This document shows positions 22,208 to 32,220 of a DNA stretch of 64,000 nt, piece after piece. Location of the stretch: NCBI GenBank assembly GCA_022414725.1, contig CM039463.1, positions 31,580,479 to 31,644,478 on the forward strand, read 5' to 3'. Both the position numbers and the translations under genes were made by a program. This DNA is from Microglena sp. YARC. Its lineage: Eukaryota; Chlorophyta; Chlorophyceae; Chlamydomonadales; Chlamydomonadaceae. Every line of letters begins with the position of its first letter. Position 1 is the stretch's first letter. The notes below the pieces were generated by a model. The model saw only the letters and a list, made by a program, of their open reading frames with translations. It made no database searches and had not been told where the DNA came from.

Positions 22208-22545
22208 ACCATGTGACCGGGAAAAGTGTAGGGTTGGCTCAATCACTAACTTACAGCACTACACCAAGAGTCTCGACGAATAGCTGTCATTCTTTTGCTA
22301 CAACAGCTCCGGGGAGACTGACAGGCAAGACGCATCAGATATGGGTGAGGTCAACGCCACGCTGCACAGGGTAGGGTTTTCAAAACGTCCGACGGAAAAC
22401 GTCAGATTAACTTGACACGACGCAGTTTTTTGCACCCCCCTGGCCGCAGTGCGCAGTTTTTGCGCTTTTTGCACTAGAAAGTGCTGACCAATTAGACGTT
22501 TGTGCGCTTTAAGCGCTGACCAATTTGACAGAAATTAGTACCCTG
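22208..22545 (-). repeat. Right terminal region of the large element
   Basis: Reverse match to the left end from AGTGATTGAGCCAACC to GTTAATCTGACG (22,215-22,415). The last 130 bp are right-end specific, with TTTGCGC, AAGCGCTGACCAATT and the TAGTACCCTG terminus. The left half of the 8.5-kb MITE matches these last 60 bp. Confidence 0.75.
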
Positions 22546-22553
22546 ATCCTGAC

Positions 22554-22947
22554 CGTATCAGCAATTTTTCAAGGCGAATATATACACTGCAAAAGTAGAG
22601 TTTCTATCAAGATGCATCAGCTGCTCCTCCAAGGTCCAAGCTCCATCTAAGCCCACAGCTACTTCAATGCAAGACTCAAGACTATCCAACGCCTAAGCGA
22701 GGGAGCTGGGCCTGCTGTTACAGCCCCACATTCTCCAAAAGCAATTCGCAAATTCGGCTGCGTTGGTAGAGACTGGTAGAGACGAGATATTTTTATGACG
22801 CGACCCTGCCAGGCTGGAGCAAGGGATGAAAAGCCTTCTAGTCTGAAAAAAAGACTCGACCGGCCCACGCTATGAATCGCGAATCGCCATTGACAGCATG
22901 GTACAGAAGATTTGTCGACGTTATGTTGGCCCGGCAATCGCAAATCT
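22554..22947. other. Unassigned sequence between two elements
   Basis: A minus frame of 94 codons (22,943-22,659) is open but has no recognisable motif. I see no repeat. Confidence 0.4.
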
Positions 22948-23767
22948 CAGGGCGCGCCGTCGGCCATCCGCCCTATCGGCCATCCAAAGGAGTGACCGAC
23001 GTGCCAGCTCATAGGTCGTGCACCGCCACCTCATCACATTGATTTGCCGGCTCAAAGGTTGTACAACGCCACCTCATCGCATTTCTGTGGCGCCTGCGTA
23101 TGCTAGCTCCAGGCGCAGGCGCTTGAGAAGTGGGCAGCATAGGGCGAGATACTCGCAATCTCGGAATTTCGAAATATCGGCCCGATGATGCGAACAGCTT
23201 CCTCTCTTTCTTGCACAATTCTGCTGCCGAAGCTTCTTTTCTCTGGCGGAGGTGAAGGCGCCTCGTTCTCATCCTCGTTTTGAGCAGTGCACACCCCCAC
23301 TTCTACGTCTGAAACTCGATCATGGAGAGGCTCCGTTCACAGCCTCGTTCATAATGGGCAGCAGAGCATAATACGCCTCACCTCGTGAACTTGTTTTGTT
23401 TGAATGCGTTTGAATGTGTTTGACAGCATGCGAGTTAAGGAGTCACTGGGTGAGGGAAGAGGCGCTGATGCTCGACACAGGTTGGAGGATAGATTAATTG
23501 AGCGCAAATATGCAGAATTTTGCTAGATAGAATGGAAGCTGTTCGCATCACTGGGCAAATATTTTTCAAAGTTCCGAGGTTGCGAGTATCTCGCCCCTTG
23601 CTGCCCACTTCTCAAGCGCCTGCGCCTGGAGCTAGCATGCGCAGGCGCCACAGATATGCCTTTGAGCTGGCAAATCAATGTGGAACTGGCGGTGCACGAC
23701 CTATGAGCTGGCACGTCTGGCACTCCTTTGGATGGCCGATAGGGCGGATGGCCGACGGCGCGCCCTG
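22948..23767. mobile_element. 820-bp foldback element
   Basis: It starts CAGGGCGCGCCGTCGGCC and ends with the complement, GGCGCGCCCTG. The arms 22,948-23,202 and 23,534-23,767 pair over roughly 235-255 bp: GGATGGCCGATAGGGCGG, CGCCTGCGCCTGGAGCTAGC, GATACTCGCAA, GAACAGCTTCC. The left arm has an extra tandem copy of about 45 bp (GCCACCTCATC.CATT twice). The loop is about 330 bp without an ORF. The flanking octamers GCAAATCT and ATATCAAT do not match, so no target duplication is visible. Confidence 0.8.
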
Positions 23768-23921
23768 ATATCAATCGATATCGCAATTATCACGTCACGG
23801 TTGAGTCTGTGGTTCTGATAGATATCTTTGCATGTGTCACAGAACTCGATGTCATATATGTGTCAAGTCGTGTAATATGTGCATGCATTAGTCAACCTGT
23901 TATCTTCCTTTTCAATTCAGA

Positions 23922-24140
23922 AGACTTCGTCTCGTCAATGCCTTTCCAAGGTCGAATGGCCTTTTCCAAAACGAATTTAGCACCATAGTTACTCCTGTAA
24001 TTGCGCAAATGTTAACAGAGCTGTTAGCAACCTGCCATTTCTTTTCATGCAATGATTGGTTGGCGACTGGAGGTGAAATCGTATTAGTCGCAACTCGAAT
24101 TTCGGGACAGGGGTCCTGCCTTCTTTGTCTGATTGCCTGA
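23922..24140 (+). CDS. Candidate isolated exon
   Basis: CTTTTCAATTCAG ends at 23,920, a good acceptor. The frame is then open for 72 codons to TGA at 24,138: RLRLVNAFPRSNGLFQNEF, then IAQMLTELLATCHFFSCNDW and VLVATRISGQGSCLLCLIA. There is no ATG, so it would be an internal or final exon. Composition looks protein-like and non-repetitive, but I recognise no family and see no partner exon. Confidence 0.3.
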   Translation, partial: RLRLVNAFPRSNGLFQNEFSTIVTPVIAQMLTELLATCHFFSCNDWLATGGEIVLVATRISGQGSCLLCLIA

Positions 24141-25430
24141 TTGCCTAATTTCCCATTGGCGTCCGTTACCGTCCGCAATACCGGCTAGGTCTTCGATACA
24201 TTCCAATCCTGCGCCCCTGTGGACAAGAACGAGAAACCGTAACGCAACGTACAACTCGTATTGCCTTGGGGATTCGCCCCCGTACCATTTGCTGATTCGC
24301 CACCTGCCCCCCACCTGCCCCCCTACCTGCCCCCTACCTGCCCCCCCTCCCCTTCCCCCCAAGACCATTAAACGCCAGTCTCCTTCCGCATCGTACGTGC
24401 AGACTGTCTTTTCTTTGCTTCTGATATTCATCATATTGCTATACTGCTGCTGCCCCTGGGTAGATTATGCATGCGTATAGAATTAGCAAGTCCCACTTTC
24501 GCTCGATGAAAATGCCAGGCTGCTTTTGGCTTCAATAATATCTCGCCTTGCTCTTCCATTCTTCGAGTCTGACGTAGCTTGCTTCCCTACCGTTTCCATC
24601 TCCCCTAGCACGACTGTACGAGCCTGCCATACGCGCCTATGGCTCCTTTGATCGGGGACAACCGATCTCAGGTTTTCTGTCGTACGTCGCAAGCGCAGTC
24701 TTCAGAGCGAACATAACTGCTGCGTGAAGGAAGAGCAGCAGCTTGATTGAAATGGGGAATCAAAACTGGGGTAAGTAGCAGCACGGCTGCGCATGACCAA
24801 GTTACATATCATATGCACGCTTGCAATGGTCCCCGGGTAGACGCATTGGCATACAACAATTGATGCTCCGGTCCCACGCAGACGAGTATGGGATGGCAGG
24901 GACCTATTCCTTCCCAGTTGGTATAGGTACTCCAGTATGAATCTGTGTACCATAATGAGGGGGGGCTCAGGGGGTACAAAAATGACATCCCGAGGCAAGC
25001 TAACCCGCATGCAAACCATCCATCATGCTCTAACACATGGCTTACTGTCCATGCAGCCACAAATCCTTGCATGCACGAGGACAAACTGACCAACCACCAG
25101 CCGTACTGTATACCGCATCCCTCATGTTGTATCACATATCCTTGCATTGCTATTAATGCTTGGGCGGAACGTCAAACTTGTTGCAGCCCAACATCACCCT
25201 GCTATGTCTAGCTTTTCTTCTCAGCTATGAGCAGCAGCTTCCAGGCTGCTCCCCTGACTGGCTAGTCAGCCAAACCTGATGCAACCTAATGCACCTTGCA
25301 GCTCAGAAAGCTAGCTTTCCTGCACTGTTGACATCCTGGTGCTTGGCCAAGTGGCTGGCTCTGGGAGCTGCCTAGAAGCTGCTGCTCGTAGCTGTACAGA
25401 AAAGCTATGTGCTATCTCTCTGCAGGGCTT
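24141..25430. other. No confident gene
   Basis: C-rich CTACCTGCCCCC repeats at 24,300-24,360. Minus frames at 24,483-24,692 and 24,702-25,019 are open but unremarkable. 25,000-25,600 is mildly reiterated (TGCATGCA, ATGCACA). Confidence 0.4.
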
Positions 25431-25432
25431 TG

Positions 25433-25637
25433 CAGAATTGCTGAACACCACCCTGCTATGTACCCCCATGGTTCGCAAGATTGTTGAGGCATGCACACAC
25501 CATATCCTATTCCAGCTGCTAACTATTCATGCACATTGCGTCATACATCTCCTCATGCATTGTCTAGCCATAGCCAAGCCACCACCTGAATTCCAGCCCA
25601 CAGTCATGAAAAACAACTACTGCTGTCGGTGCTGAAC
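25433..25637 (+). CDS. Very tentative exon
   Basis: CTATCTCTCTGCAG precedes a frame reading GFAELLNTTLLCTPMVRKIV, then ending in NNYCCRC and TGA at the edge of a minisatellite. The acceptor is good but nothing else supports it; the final residues already belong to the repeat unit. Confidence 0.15.
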
Positions 25638-26350
25638 ACCAGCATGTCCCCCTTGCCGCTGCTGTTTGCGTGCTTTTCTGTCAGCGCTTTGCGTTACCAT
25701 GTCCGCCGTGTCAGTTGTCGTTTGCATTCACTGTTGTCGGTGCTTTACACCAGCTTGTCTCCCATGTCCCCTGCTGTTCGCGTGCTTTTCTGTCAGCGCT
25801 TTGCGTTACCATGTCCTCCGTGTCAGTTGCCGTTTGCATTCACTGTTGTCGGTGCTTTACACCAGCTTGTCTCCCATGTCCCCTGCTGTTCGCGTGCTTT
25901 TCTGTCAGCGCTTTGCGTTACCATGTCCTCGTGTCAGTTGCCGTTTGCATTCACTGTTGTCGGTGCTTTACACCAGCTTGTCTCCCATGTCCCCTGCTGA
26001 TCGTTTCTGTCGGCGCTTCGCTTTACCATGTCCCCCTTGTCAGTTGCCGTTTGCATTCACTGTTGTCAGTGCTTTACACCAGCTTGTCTCCCATGTCTCT
26101 TGCTGTTCGCGTGCTTTTCTGTCAGCGCTTTGCGTTACCATGTCCTCGTGTCAGTTGCCGTTTGCATTCACTGTTGTCAGTGCTTTACACCAGCTTGTCT
26201 CCCATGTCTCTTGCTGTTTGTGTGCTTTGCTGTCAGCGCTTTGCGTCATCATGTCCCCCGTGTTTCAGCTGTTTGCGTTCAGAGTTGTCGGTAATTGACA
26301 TCCACTTGTCTCCCATGTCCCTTGATGTTTGTGTGCTTTACTGTCAGCTT
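25637..26350. repeat. ~110-bp minisatellite, about seven units
   Basis: The unit runs TGTCAGTTGCCGTTTGCATT, then CACTGTTGTCGGTGCTTTAC, then ACCAGCTTGTCTCCCATGTC, then CGCGTGCTTTTCTGTCAGCG and CTTTGCGTTACCATGTCC. Each unit contains a pyrimidine tract plus CAG (TTTTCTGTCAG) that resembles a splice acceptor. Confidence 0.95.
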
Positions 26351-26354
26351 GTGA

Positions 26355-28071
26355 GGTGTTAGCAAGGGGTAGCTAACCCCTTGTTTCCCTGTTTGCACTG
26401 GCGCCGTGGGTTTGGGGTGGGGTGACGTAATGACAGCTACCCCCTTGTTTCTCTGTTTGCACTGGCGCAGTGGGGGTGGGTTGGGGTGACGTAATGCCAG
26501 CTAACCGCTTGTATCCCTGTTTGCACTGGCGCAGTGGGGGTGGGTTGGGGTGACGTAATGCCAGCTAACCGCTTGTTTCCCTGTTTGCACTGGCGCAGTG
26601 GGGGTTGGTTGGTGTGACGTAATGACAGCTTACCCCTCGTTTCCTTGTTTCCTTGCACTGGCGCAGTGGGTTGGGTTGGGGTGACGTAATGCCAGCTAAC
26701 CCCTTGTTTCTCTGTTTGCACTGGCGCCGTGGGTTTGGGGTGGGGTGACGTAATGACAGCTACCCCCTTGTTTCTCTGTTTGCACTGGCGCAGTGGGGGT
26801 AGGTTGGGGTGACGTAATGCCAGCTAACCCCTCGTTTTCTTGTTTCCTTGCAATGGTGCAGTGGGGTGGGTAGGGGTGATGGAATGACAGCAACCCCTTG
26901 TTTCCTTGCAATGGTGCAGTGGGGGTGGGTTGGTGTGACGTAATGACAGCTAACCCCTCGTTTCCTTGTTTCCTTGCACTGGCGCAGTGGGTTGGGTTGG
27001 GGTGACGTAATGGCAGCCAACCCCTTGTTTCCCTGCTTGCACTGGCGCAGTGGGGGTGGGTTGGGGTGACGTGATGACAGCCAACCCCTTGTTTCCTTGC
27101 AATGGTGCAGTGGGGTGGGTAGGGGTGACGTAATGACAGCCAACCCTTGTTTCCTGTTTGCACTGGCGCTGTGGGGATGGGTAGAGGTGACGTAATGACA
27201 GCTAACCCCTTGTTTCCTTGTTTGCACTGGCGCATTGGGGCGGGTAAGGGTGACGTAATGACAGCAAACCCTTGTTCCCTGTTTGCACTGGTGCCATGGG
27301 GGTGGGTTGGGGTGACGTAATGACAGCTAACTCCTTGTTTCCTTGTTTGCACTGGCGCTTTGGGGTGGGCAGTGGTGACGTAATGACAGCAACCCCTTGT
27401 TTCCTTGCAATGGTGCAGTGGGGTGGGTAGGGGTGTCATAATGACAGCAACCCCTTGTTTCCTTGCAATGGTGCAGTGGGGTGGGTAGGGGTGACGTAAT
27501 GACAGCAACCCCTTGTTTCCTTGCAATGGTGCAGTGGGGTGGGTAGGGGTGTCGTAATGACAGCAACCCCTTGTTTCCTTGCAATGGTGCAGTGGAGTGG
27601 GTAGGGGTGTCGTAATGACAGCAACCCCTTGTTTCCTTGCAATGGTGCAGTAGGGTGGGTGGGGGTGACGTAATGACAGCAACCCCTTGTTTCCTTGTCA
27701 TGGTGCAGTGGGGTGGGTAGGGGTGACGTAATGACAGCAACCCCTTGTTTCCTTGCAATGGTGCAGTGGGGTGGGTAGGGGTGACGTAATGACAGCAACC
27801 CCTTGTTTCCTTGCAATGGTGCAGTGGGGTGGGTAGGGGTGTCGTAATGACAGCAACCCCTTGTTTCCTTGCAATGGTGCAGTGGGGTGGGTGGGGGTGA
27901 CGTAATGACAGCAACCCCTTGTTTCCTTGTCATGGTGCAGTGGGGTGGGTAGGGGTGACGTAATGACAGCTAACCCCTTGTTTCCCTGCTTGCACTGGCG
28001 CAGTGGGGGTGGGTTGGGGTGACGTCATGGCAGCTAACCCCTTGTTTCCCTGTTTCCTTGCAATGGCGCAG
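26355..28071. repeat. ~55-75-bp minisatellite ending at a splice acceptor
   Basis: About twenty-seven units of CCCCTTGTTTCC(CTGTTTG), then CACTGGCGCAGTGG or CAATGGTGCAGTGG, then GTGGGT(T/A)GGGGTGACG and TAATGACAGC. The final unit's GCGCAG|TGG is the acceptor of the kinase exon at 28,072, so every unit carries a copy of that intron end. Central units (27,380-27,960) are nearly identical. Confidence 0.97.
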
Positions 28072-28175
28072 TGGAGGCCTCTCTGCCCTTGCTTTCGCTA
28101 AGCCGCATTGTTGGCACTGGTCTGCTGATAAACCCTTCGGAACTGAAGTTTGTCAAGGAACTGGGAGATTCATCG
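28072..28175 (+). CDS. Kinase-like gene exon A: beta1 strand
   Basis: Bounded by CAATGGCGCAG and TCG|GTGAGG, it gives two bases plus 34 codons ending LLINPSELKFVKELGDSS. The pattern (I/L).PSELKF..ELG is the usual entry into the N-lobe of tyrosine-kinase-like (TKL) kinases, where the Gly-rich loop follows ELG. Joined in phase 0 to exon B it continues LGDSSTWLMEEARW. Only the first Gly of GxGxxG survives, and ARW sits where YxGxW is expected. So the ATP loop is degenerate. An upstream regulatory part would lie before 26 kb but is not recognised. Confidence 0.65.
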
Positions 28176-28199
28176 GTGAGGACAATGATAGGGGCTTAA

Positions 28200-28700
28200 A
28201 AATTATCATTATCGTGTTACATCATTTCACATTATCATTATCATAATCATGTTACGTATTTTCACATTATCATTATCATTATCATGTTACATCACTTTAC
28301 ATTATCATTATCATTATCATTATCATTATCATGTTACATCACTTCACATTATCATTATCATTATCATGTTACATCACTTCACATTATCATTATCATGTTA
28401 CATCACTTCACATTATCATTATCATTATCATTATCATGTTACATCACTTCACATTCACATTATCATTATCATTATCATGTTATATCACTTCACATTCACA
28501 TTCACATTATCATTATCATGTTACATCACTTCACATTATCATTATCATGTTAACGCATTTGACATTCACATTAGCATTAGCATGTTAACACATTCCACAT
28601 TATCATTCTCATCATCTTGTTACATTATCATAATCATTATCATAATCATGTTACTTTGCATTCACATTAGCATTATCGTGTTAACACATTTCACATTAGC
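28200..28700. repeat. ATTATC microsatellite in TTACATCACTTCAC minisatellite
   Basis: Runs of ATTATC alternate with ATGTTACATCACTTCAC. It fills the intron between kinase exons A and B and ends in CACACA and CTCTCTC tracts. Confidence 0.95.
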
Positions 28701-28786
28701 ACCATCCCCCCCCACCCACACACACACACACCCACACACACCCACACACTCACCCGCACACTCTCTCTCACGCACCTTCTTGCAGA

Positions 28787-29160
28787 CATGGTAGATGGAA
28801 GAGGCTATGTGGGTGGACCCCTCAGTCTTGTCCACCGACTGCTTAAACGGTGCCTCAGCAAACTCCTTGCCTCGTGAACACACACTCTCTCTCCTACCCC
28901 CCCCACCCCACCCCACCCCACCCACCCCTCACCCACACACTCACCCACACACTCTCTCTCACGCACCTTCTTGCGTACATGGTTGATGGAAGAGGCTAGA
29001 TGGGTAGACCCCTCAGTCTTGTTCACCGACTGCTCAAACGGTGCCTCAGCAAACTCCTTGCCTCATGAACACACACTCTCTCTCTCTCCTACCCCTCTCC
29101 CCCTCCACCCCACACCCACAAACTCACCCACACACTCTCTCTCACGCACCTTCTTGCAGA
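28787..29160 (+). repeat. Two extra tandem copies of the start of kinase exon B
   Basis: A ~187-bp unit comprises CACACTCTCTCTCACGCACC, TTCTTGCAG and about 95 bp of exon B. It occurs at about 28,740 and 28,925, before the functional copy. Copy 1 keeps CAG. Copy 2 reads TTGCGTAC, so its acceptor AG is gone. Copies stop at CCTTGCCTC.TGAACACACAC, where exon B diverges and continues. Confidence 0.85.
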
Positions 29161-29425
29161 CATGGTTGATGGAGGAGGCTAGGTGGGTAGACCCCTCAGT
29201 CTTGTCCACCGAATGCTCAAACGGTGCCTCAGCAAACTCCTTGCCTCGGGCCAATAGTGTGAATCTCTCCTTGCCTCGGACAAACAGCGTGAATCTCAAG
29301 AGTACCACACCGGCACCGGGTGCAAGGGTGGTGGTGAAAAGTCTTCGCCACGACCTTATCAAAAGCGTAGAACAGCAGCGAGAGCTTATGGCTGAGATGA
29401 AGTGCATCGCTGCGTTCAATCATAG
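29160..29425 (+). CDS. Kinase-like gene exon B: beta2 to alphaC
   Basis: Acceptor CACCTTCTTGCAG and donor ATAG|GTGAGT bound 88 codons plus two bases. It reads TWLMEEARWVDPS, then an insertion with a 30-bp direct repeat (SLPRANSVNL, SLPRTNSVNL), then GARVVVKSLRHDL and RELMAEMKCIAAFNH. VVVK supplies the beta3 Lys and the Glu of AEM aligns with the alphaC Glu, so the salt-bridge pair is kept. The insertion between beta2 and beta3 is about 40 residues longer than usual. This is the clearest kinase segment of the window. Confidence 0.75.
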
Positions 29426-29429
29426 GTGA

Positions 29430-29690
29430 GTGGCTGCATGTGGTGTCTGTCAGTTGGGGGTCAGGGGTGTGGGTGGGTGGGTTATGTTTGTGTGTGTGGG
29501 GTGGGGGGGTGTATGTGTGGTGTGGGTGTGAGGTGGGGGGGGCTATGCTTGTCTGTCAGTTGGGGGTCAGGGTGGGGTGAAGGTGCGGGGTGTATGTGTG
29601 TGTGTGTGTGTGGGGGGGGGGGGGGGAGGGTGGGGGGGAGGTATGCATGCGTGTGGGTAGGGGGGGGGGGGGGGGGGGTATGCTCACTCT
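29430..29690. repeat. G/T-rich tract
   Basis: GTGTGGGTGGGG and G runs of up to about 18 bases. Runs of G on this strand could form quadruplexes. Confidence 0.85.
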
Positions 29691-29699
29691 ACTGCATGA

Positions 29700-29880
29700 A
29701 TTATGTTTTGAAATTTGCCATCCCCTTGGTTGGGCAAGTCCCTTCAGGCTAATTGGCTACCCCTGGACTGTCACAACGTACACTCTACTACATGAACTCA
29801 GTTTTCAAATTTACCATTGCCTTGGTTGGGCAAGTCCCTTCAGCCTAATTGGCTACCCCTGGACTGACTCTACTACATGA
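29700..29880 (+). repeat. Dispersed short repeat, copies 4 and 5 in tandem
   Basis: Two copies about 100 bp apart each read CCTTGGTTGGGCAAGTCCCT then TTGGCTACCCCTGGACTG. They share a TACTACATGAACTCAGTTT tail. These are the best preserved copies of the family. Confidence 0.85.
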
Positions 29881-29915
29881 ACTCAGTTTAAAACATATCA
29901 TCCCCTTGCTCTTGC

Positions 29916-29984
29916 TTTTTTGGCGGAGCCCCCTCTTGAAGGGGGCGTGAGCCCCCATGTTTACCCATTTGTCCGTTTGACCGG
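29916..29984 (+). repeat. ~68-bp dispersed repeat (partner at 35,534-35,603)
   Basis: TTTTTGGCGGAGCCCCCTCT, then GAGCCCCCA and CATTTGTCCGT are shared with 35,534-35,603. The sequence is nearly self-complementary (GGGGGCTCC against GGAGCCCCC type blocks), so it could fold. Confidence 0.8.
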
Positions 29985-30139
29985 GAAAAAACTTGAAGCA
30001 TGACACGTCAGGCAACGGTCGCGTAACTAACTCGCTTCGGTCAGCTCCATCGTTGCCACCTTTCGTTCCGTTGCCAACACACTCCGCCAATTTCCCGCAT
30101 CGCTTGCGACGCTGCTTAGGACCTTTTTTTTGCGGAACT

Positions 30140-30485
30140 ACTCGGTTCTTTTAATCAATTCTTCTCTCTTTCCTCTCGCCCGGAAAAGAAGCTTTACCCC
30201 CCCCACCCCACCCCCCCCACCCCCAGTAATTGTCTTGCATTTGGATTTCACACCTGATGATGTCTCTTGGACGAACTAGCAAACAACAAGGTCTTGTAAT
30301 CAATTCTTCTCTCTTTCTCTCGCCCCGGAAAGAAGCTTTACCCCCCCCCCCCCCCCCCCCCCCCCAGTAATTGTCTTGCATTTGGATTTCACCCTGATGA
30401 TGTCTTTTTGACGAACTAGCAAACAACAAGATCTTGTAATCAATTCTTCTCTCTTTCCTCTCGCCGCTTTCAACTGTCACCATCT
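30140..30485. repeat. ~155-bp unit repeated with C homopolymers
   Basis: TAATCAATTCTTCTCTCTTT, CTCGCC, GAAGCTTTA, a C run, AGTAATTGTCTTGCATTTGG and ACGAACTAGCAAACAACAAG recur twice and begin a third time. C runs vary in length. Confidence 0.9.
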
Positions 30486-30539
30486 CGTCTGGAGAAAGTC
30501 TTCAAGTTGAGTCTTAGACCTTGGACCTCCCTACCCAGG

Positions 30540-30905
30540 ACAGAAGCTTCTAATCCCCCCCCCCCCCCCCCCCTTCCCCCACCGCAGCCCACCCACCCCG
30601 CACCATGCAGGGGGTCATAGACCATGGACCTCCTACCAGGACAGAAGCTTTAATCCCCCACCCCCACCCTAGTGAGGTTTCCACCCCGCACCCACCCAAC
30701 CCGCACTATGCAGGGGGTCATAGACCATGGACCCCCTACCAGGACAGAAGCTTTAATCCCCCCCCGCACCCACCCACCCCCGCTCTATGCAGGGGGTCAT
30801 AGACCATGGACCTTCCCTACCAGGACAAAAAGCTTTAATCCACCCCCCCACCCCACCCACCCACCCCGCACCATGCAGGGGGTCATAGACCTGGATCCAG
30901 GTTCT
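30540..30905. repeat. ~80-bp unit, four copies
   Basis: ATGCAGGGGGTCATAGACCA, then CCTACCAGGACAGAAGCTTT and a C-rich spacer. It shares AAGCTTTAAT and C runs with neighbouring arrays. Confidence 0.9.
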
Positions 30906-31145
30906 TGTAATCAATTCTACTCTCTTTCAATACTCCTCTCGCTGCTTTCAAACTGATTCAACTGATTCTCTCTTTCCTCTCGCCGCTTTCAAACTTTGAT
31001 TCAACTGATTCTCTCTTTCATCTTGCTGCGTTCAACTGATTCAACTGATTCTATCTTTCCTCTCGTCGCTTTCAACTGATTCAACTGATTCTCTATTTCC
31101 TCTCGCCGCTTTCAACTGTCGCCATCTCGTCTTGAAACAGTCTTC
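30905..31145. repeat. ~40-bp unit TTCAACTGATTCAACTGATTC
   Basis: TTCAACTGAT and CTCTTTCCTCTCGCCGCTTT alternate about five times, related to the TCTCTTTCCTCTCGCC block of the previous arrays. Confidence 0.85.
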
Positions 31146-31149
31146 AACT

Positions 31150-32115
31150 ATGCTTTTAGACCAGAGACCCCTCTGCCCCCAAAAAGAAGCTTACCCCCCC
31201 CCCCACCCCCCCACGCACACACCCGCCCACCCTCTGCCCGAAATAAGCTTGAATCCCCCCCCCCACCCCCACCCCCCTCTGCCCGGAAATAAGCTTGAAT
31301 CCCCCCCCACCCCACCCACCTCTGCCCGGAAATAAGCCTTGAACCCCCCACCCCCCACCCGCACCCTCTGCCCGGAAATAAGGCTTGAATCCCCCCCCAC
31401 CCCCCCACCCACCCTCTGCCGAATTAAGCGAATCCCCCCCCACCCTCCCACCCCACCTCTCCCGCGAAATAAGCTTGAATCCCCCCCTACCCCCCCACCC
31501 CACCCTCTGCCCGGAAAAAGCTTGAATCCCCCCCCACCCCCCACCCCACCCTCTGCTTGAATCCGGCGAAATAAGCTTGAATCCCCCCCCACCCCCCCCC
31601 CCACCCTCTGCCCGGAAATAAGCTTGAATCCCCCCCCACCCCCCACCCACCTCCTGCCCGGAAATAAGCTTGAATCCCCCCCCACCCCCCACGCCCACCC
31701 TCTGCCCGGAAATAAGCCATTGGAATCCCCCCCCACCCCCCCCCCACCCTCTGCCCGGCAAAAATAAGCTTGAATCCCCCCACCACCCCCCACCCCACCC
31801 TCTGGCCCGGAAATCCTCTCCACACCCCCCCCCACCCTCTGACCTCGGAAAATTAAGCTTGAAAAATCCCCCCCACCACCCACACACCAAACCCCATCCC
31901 CACCCGCCACCACCAAAACACCCACCCCCAAAAAGCCTGTGCCCGGACAATAAGCCTCTCCAGACAAAACCCCCCACCTCTGCCCGGAAATAAGCTTGAG
32001 GAACCCCCCCCCACCCCCCACCACACCCTCTGCCCGGAAATAAAGCTTGAATCCCCCCACCCCCCACCCCACCCTCTGCCCGGAAATAAGCTTGAATCCC
32101 CCCCCACCCCCCCTT
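31150..32115. repeat. ~47-bp minisatellite, about eighteen units
   Basis: The unit is CTCTGCCCGGAAATAAGCTT, GAATCCCCCCC and an ACCCC tail of varying length. The large minus frames rich in GGVGGDSSLFPGRGW are repeat translations. Indels in C runs are frequent. Confidence 0.97.
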
Positions 32116-32127
32116 CCCCCTGTACAG

Positions 32128-32220
32128 CCGAGTTCTCAAGTGCCTCGGATAGGTTTGCTTCAAGTCGAGACGCCCCAGCTTCTGCGCTCGTCCCTGTTCC
32201 ATATGTAGACAAGTGGGCGG
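32128..32220 (+). CDS. Kinase-like gene exon C: beta4, reading frame broken
   Basis: Acceptor CCCCTGTACAG and donor GGCGG|GTGAGA bound 93 nt. Joined in phase to exon B the junction reads AAFNHSRVLKCLG, which aligns with the HPNIVKLLG of kinase beta4. The next codon is TAG. Beyond it the same frame reads VCFKSRRPSFCARP; the other two frames (FASSRDAPASALVPVPYVD, and IGLLQVETPQLLRSSLF up to a TAG) are also protein-like. A single-base error, a frameshift or a real stop could explain this. Phase at both ends matches exon D, but about 15 residues of hinge and alphaD seem missing, so another small exon is likely. Confidence 0.5.

Larger units (their letters stand above)
10822..22545 (-). mobile_element. 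11.7-kb candidate DNA transposon, hAT-like ends
   Basis: The outer ends are CAGGGTACTA at 10,822 and its complement TAGTACCCTG ending at 22,545. The flanking octamers ACCCTGAC (10,814-10,821) and ATCCTGAC (22,546-22,553) match at 7 of 8 positions in direct orientation. Subterminal DNA on both ends is rich in GCGC palindromes. The 8.5-kb MITE combines both ends, which independently supports these limits. An 8-bp duplication with CAGGG termini is typical of the hAT superfamily; other superfamilies with 8-bp duplications are not excluded. The interior carries a minus-strand spliced gene plus several satellites. I did not find a recognisable transposase core, so the class is inferred from ends only. 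Confidence 0.65.

Noticed and set aside
26355..28071. Regular repeat-spacer look suggesting a CRISPR array
   Set aside because: Spacers are not unique, units are tandem and the context is eukaryotic introns; no cas genes.
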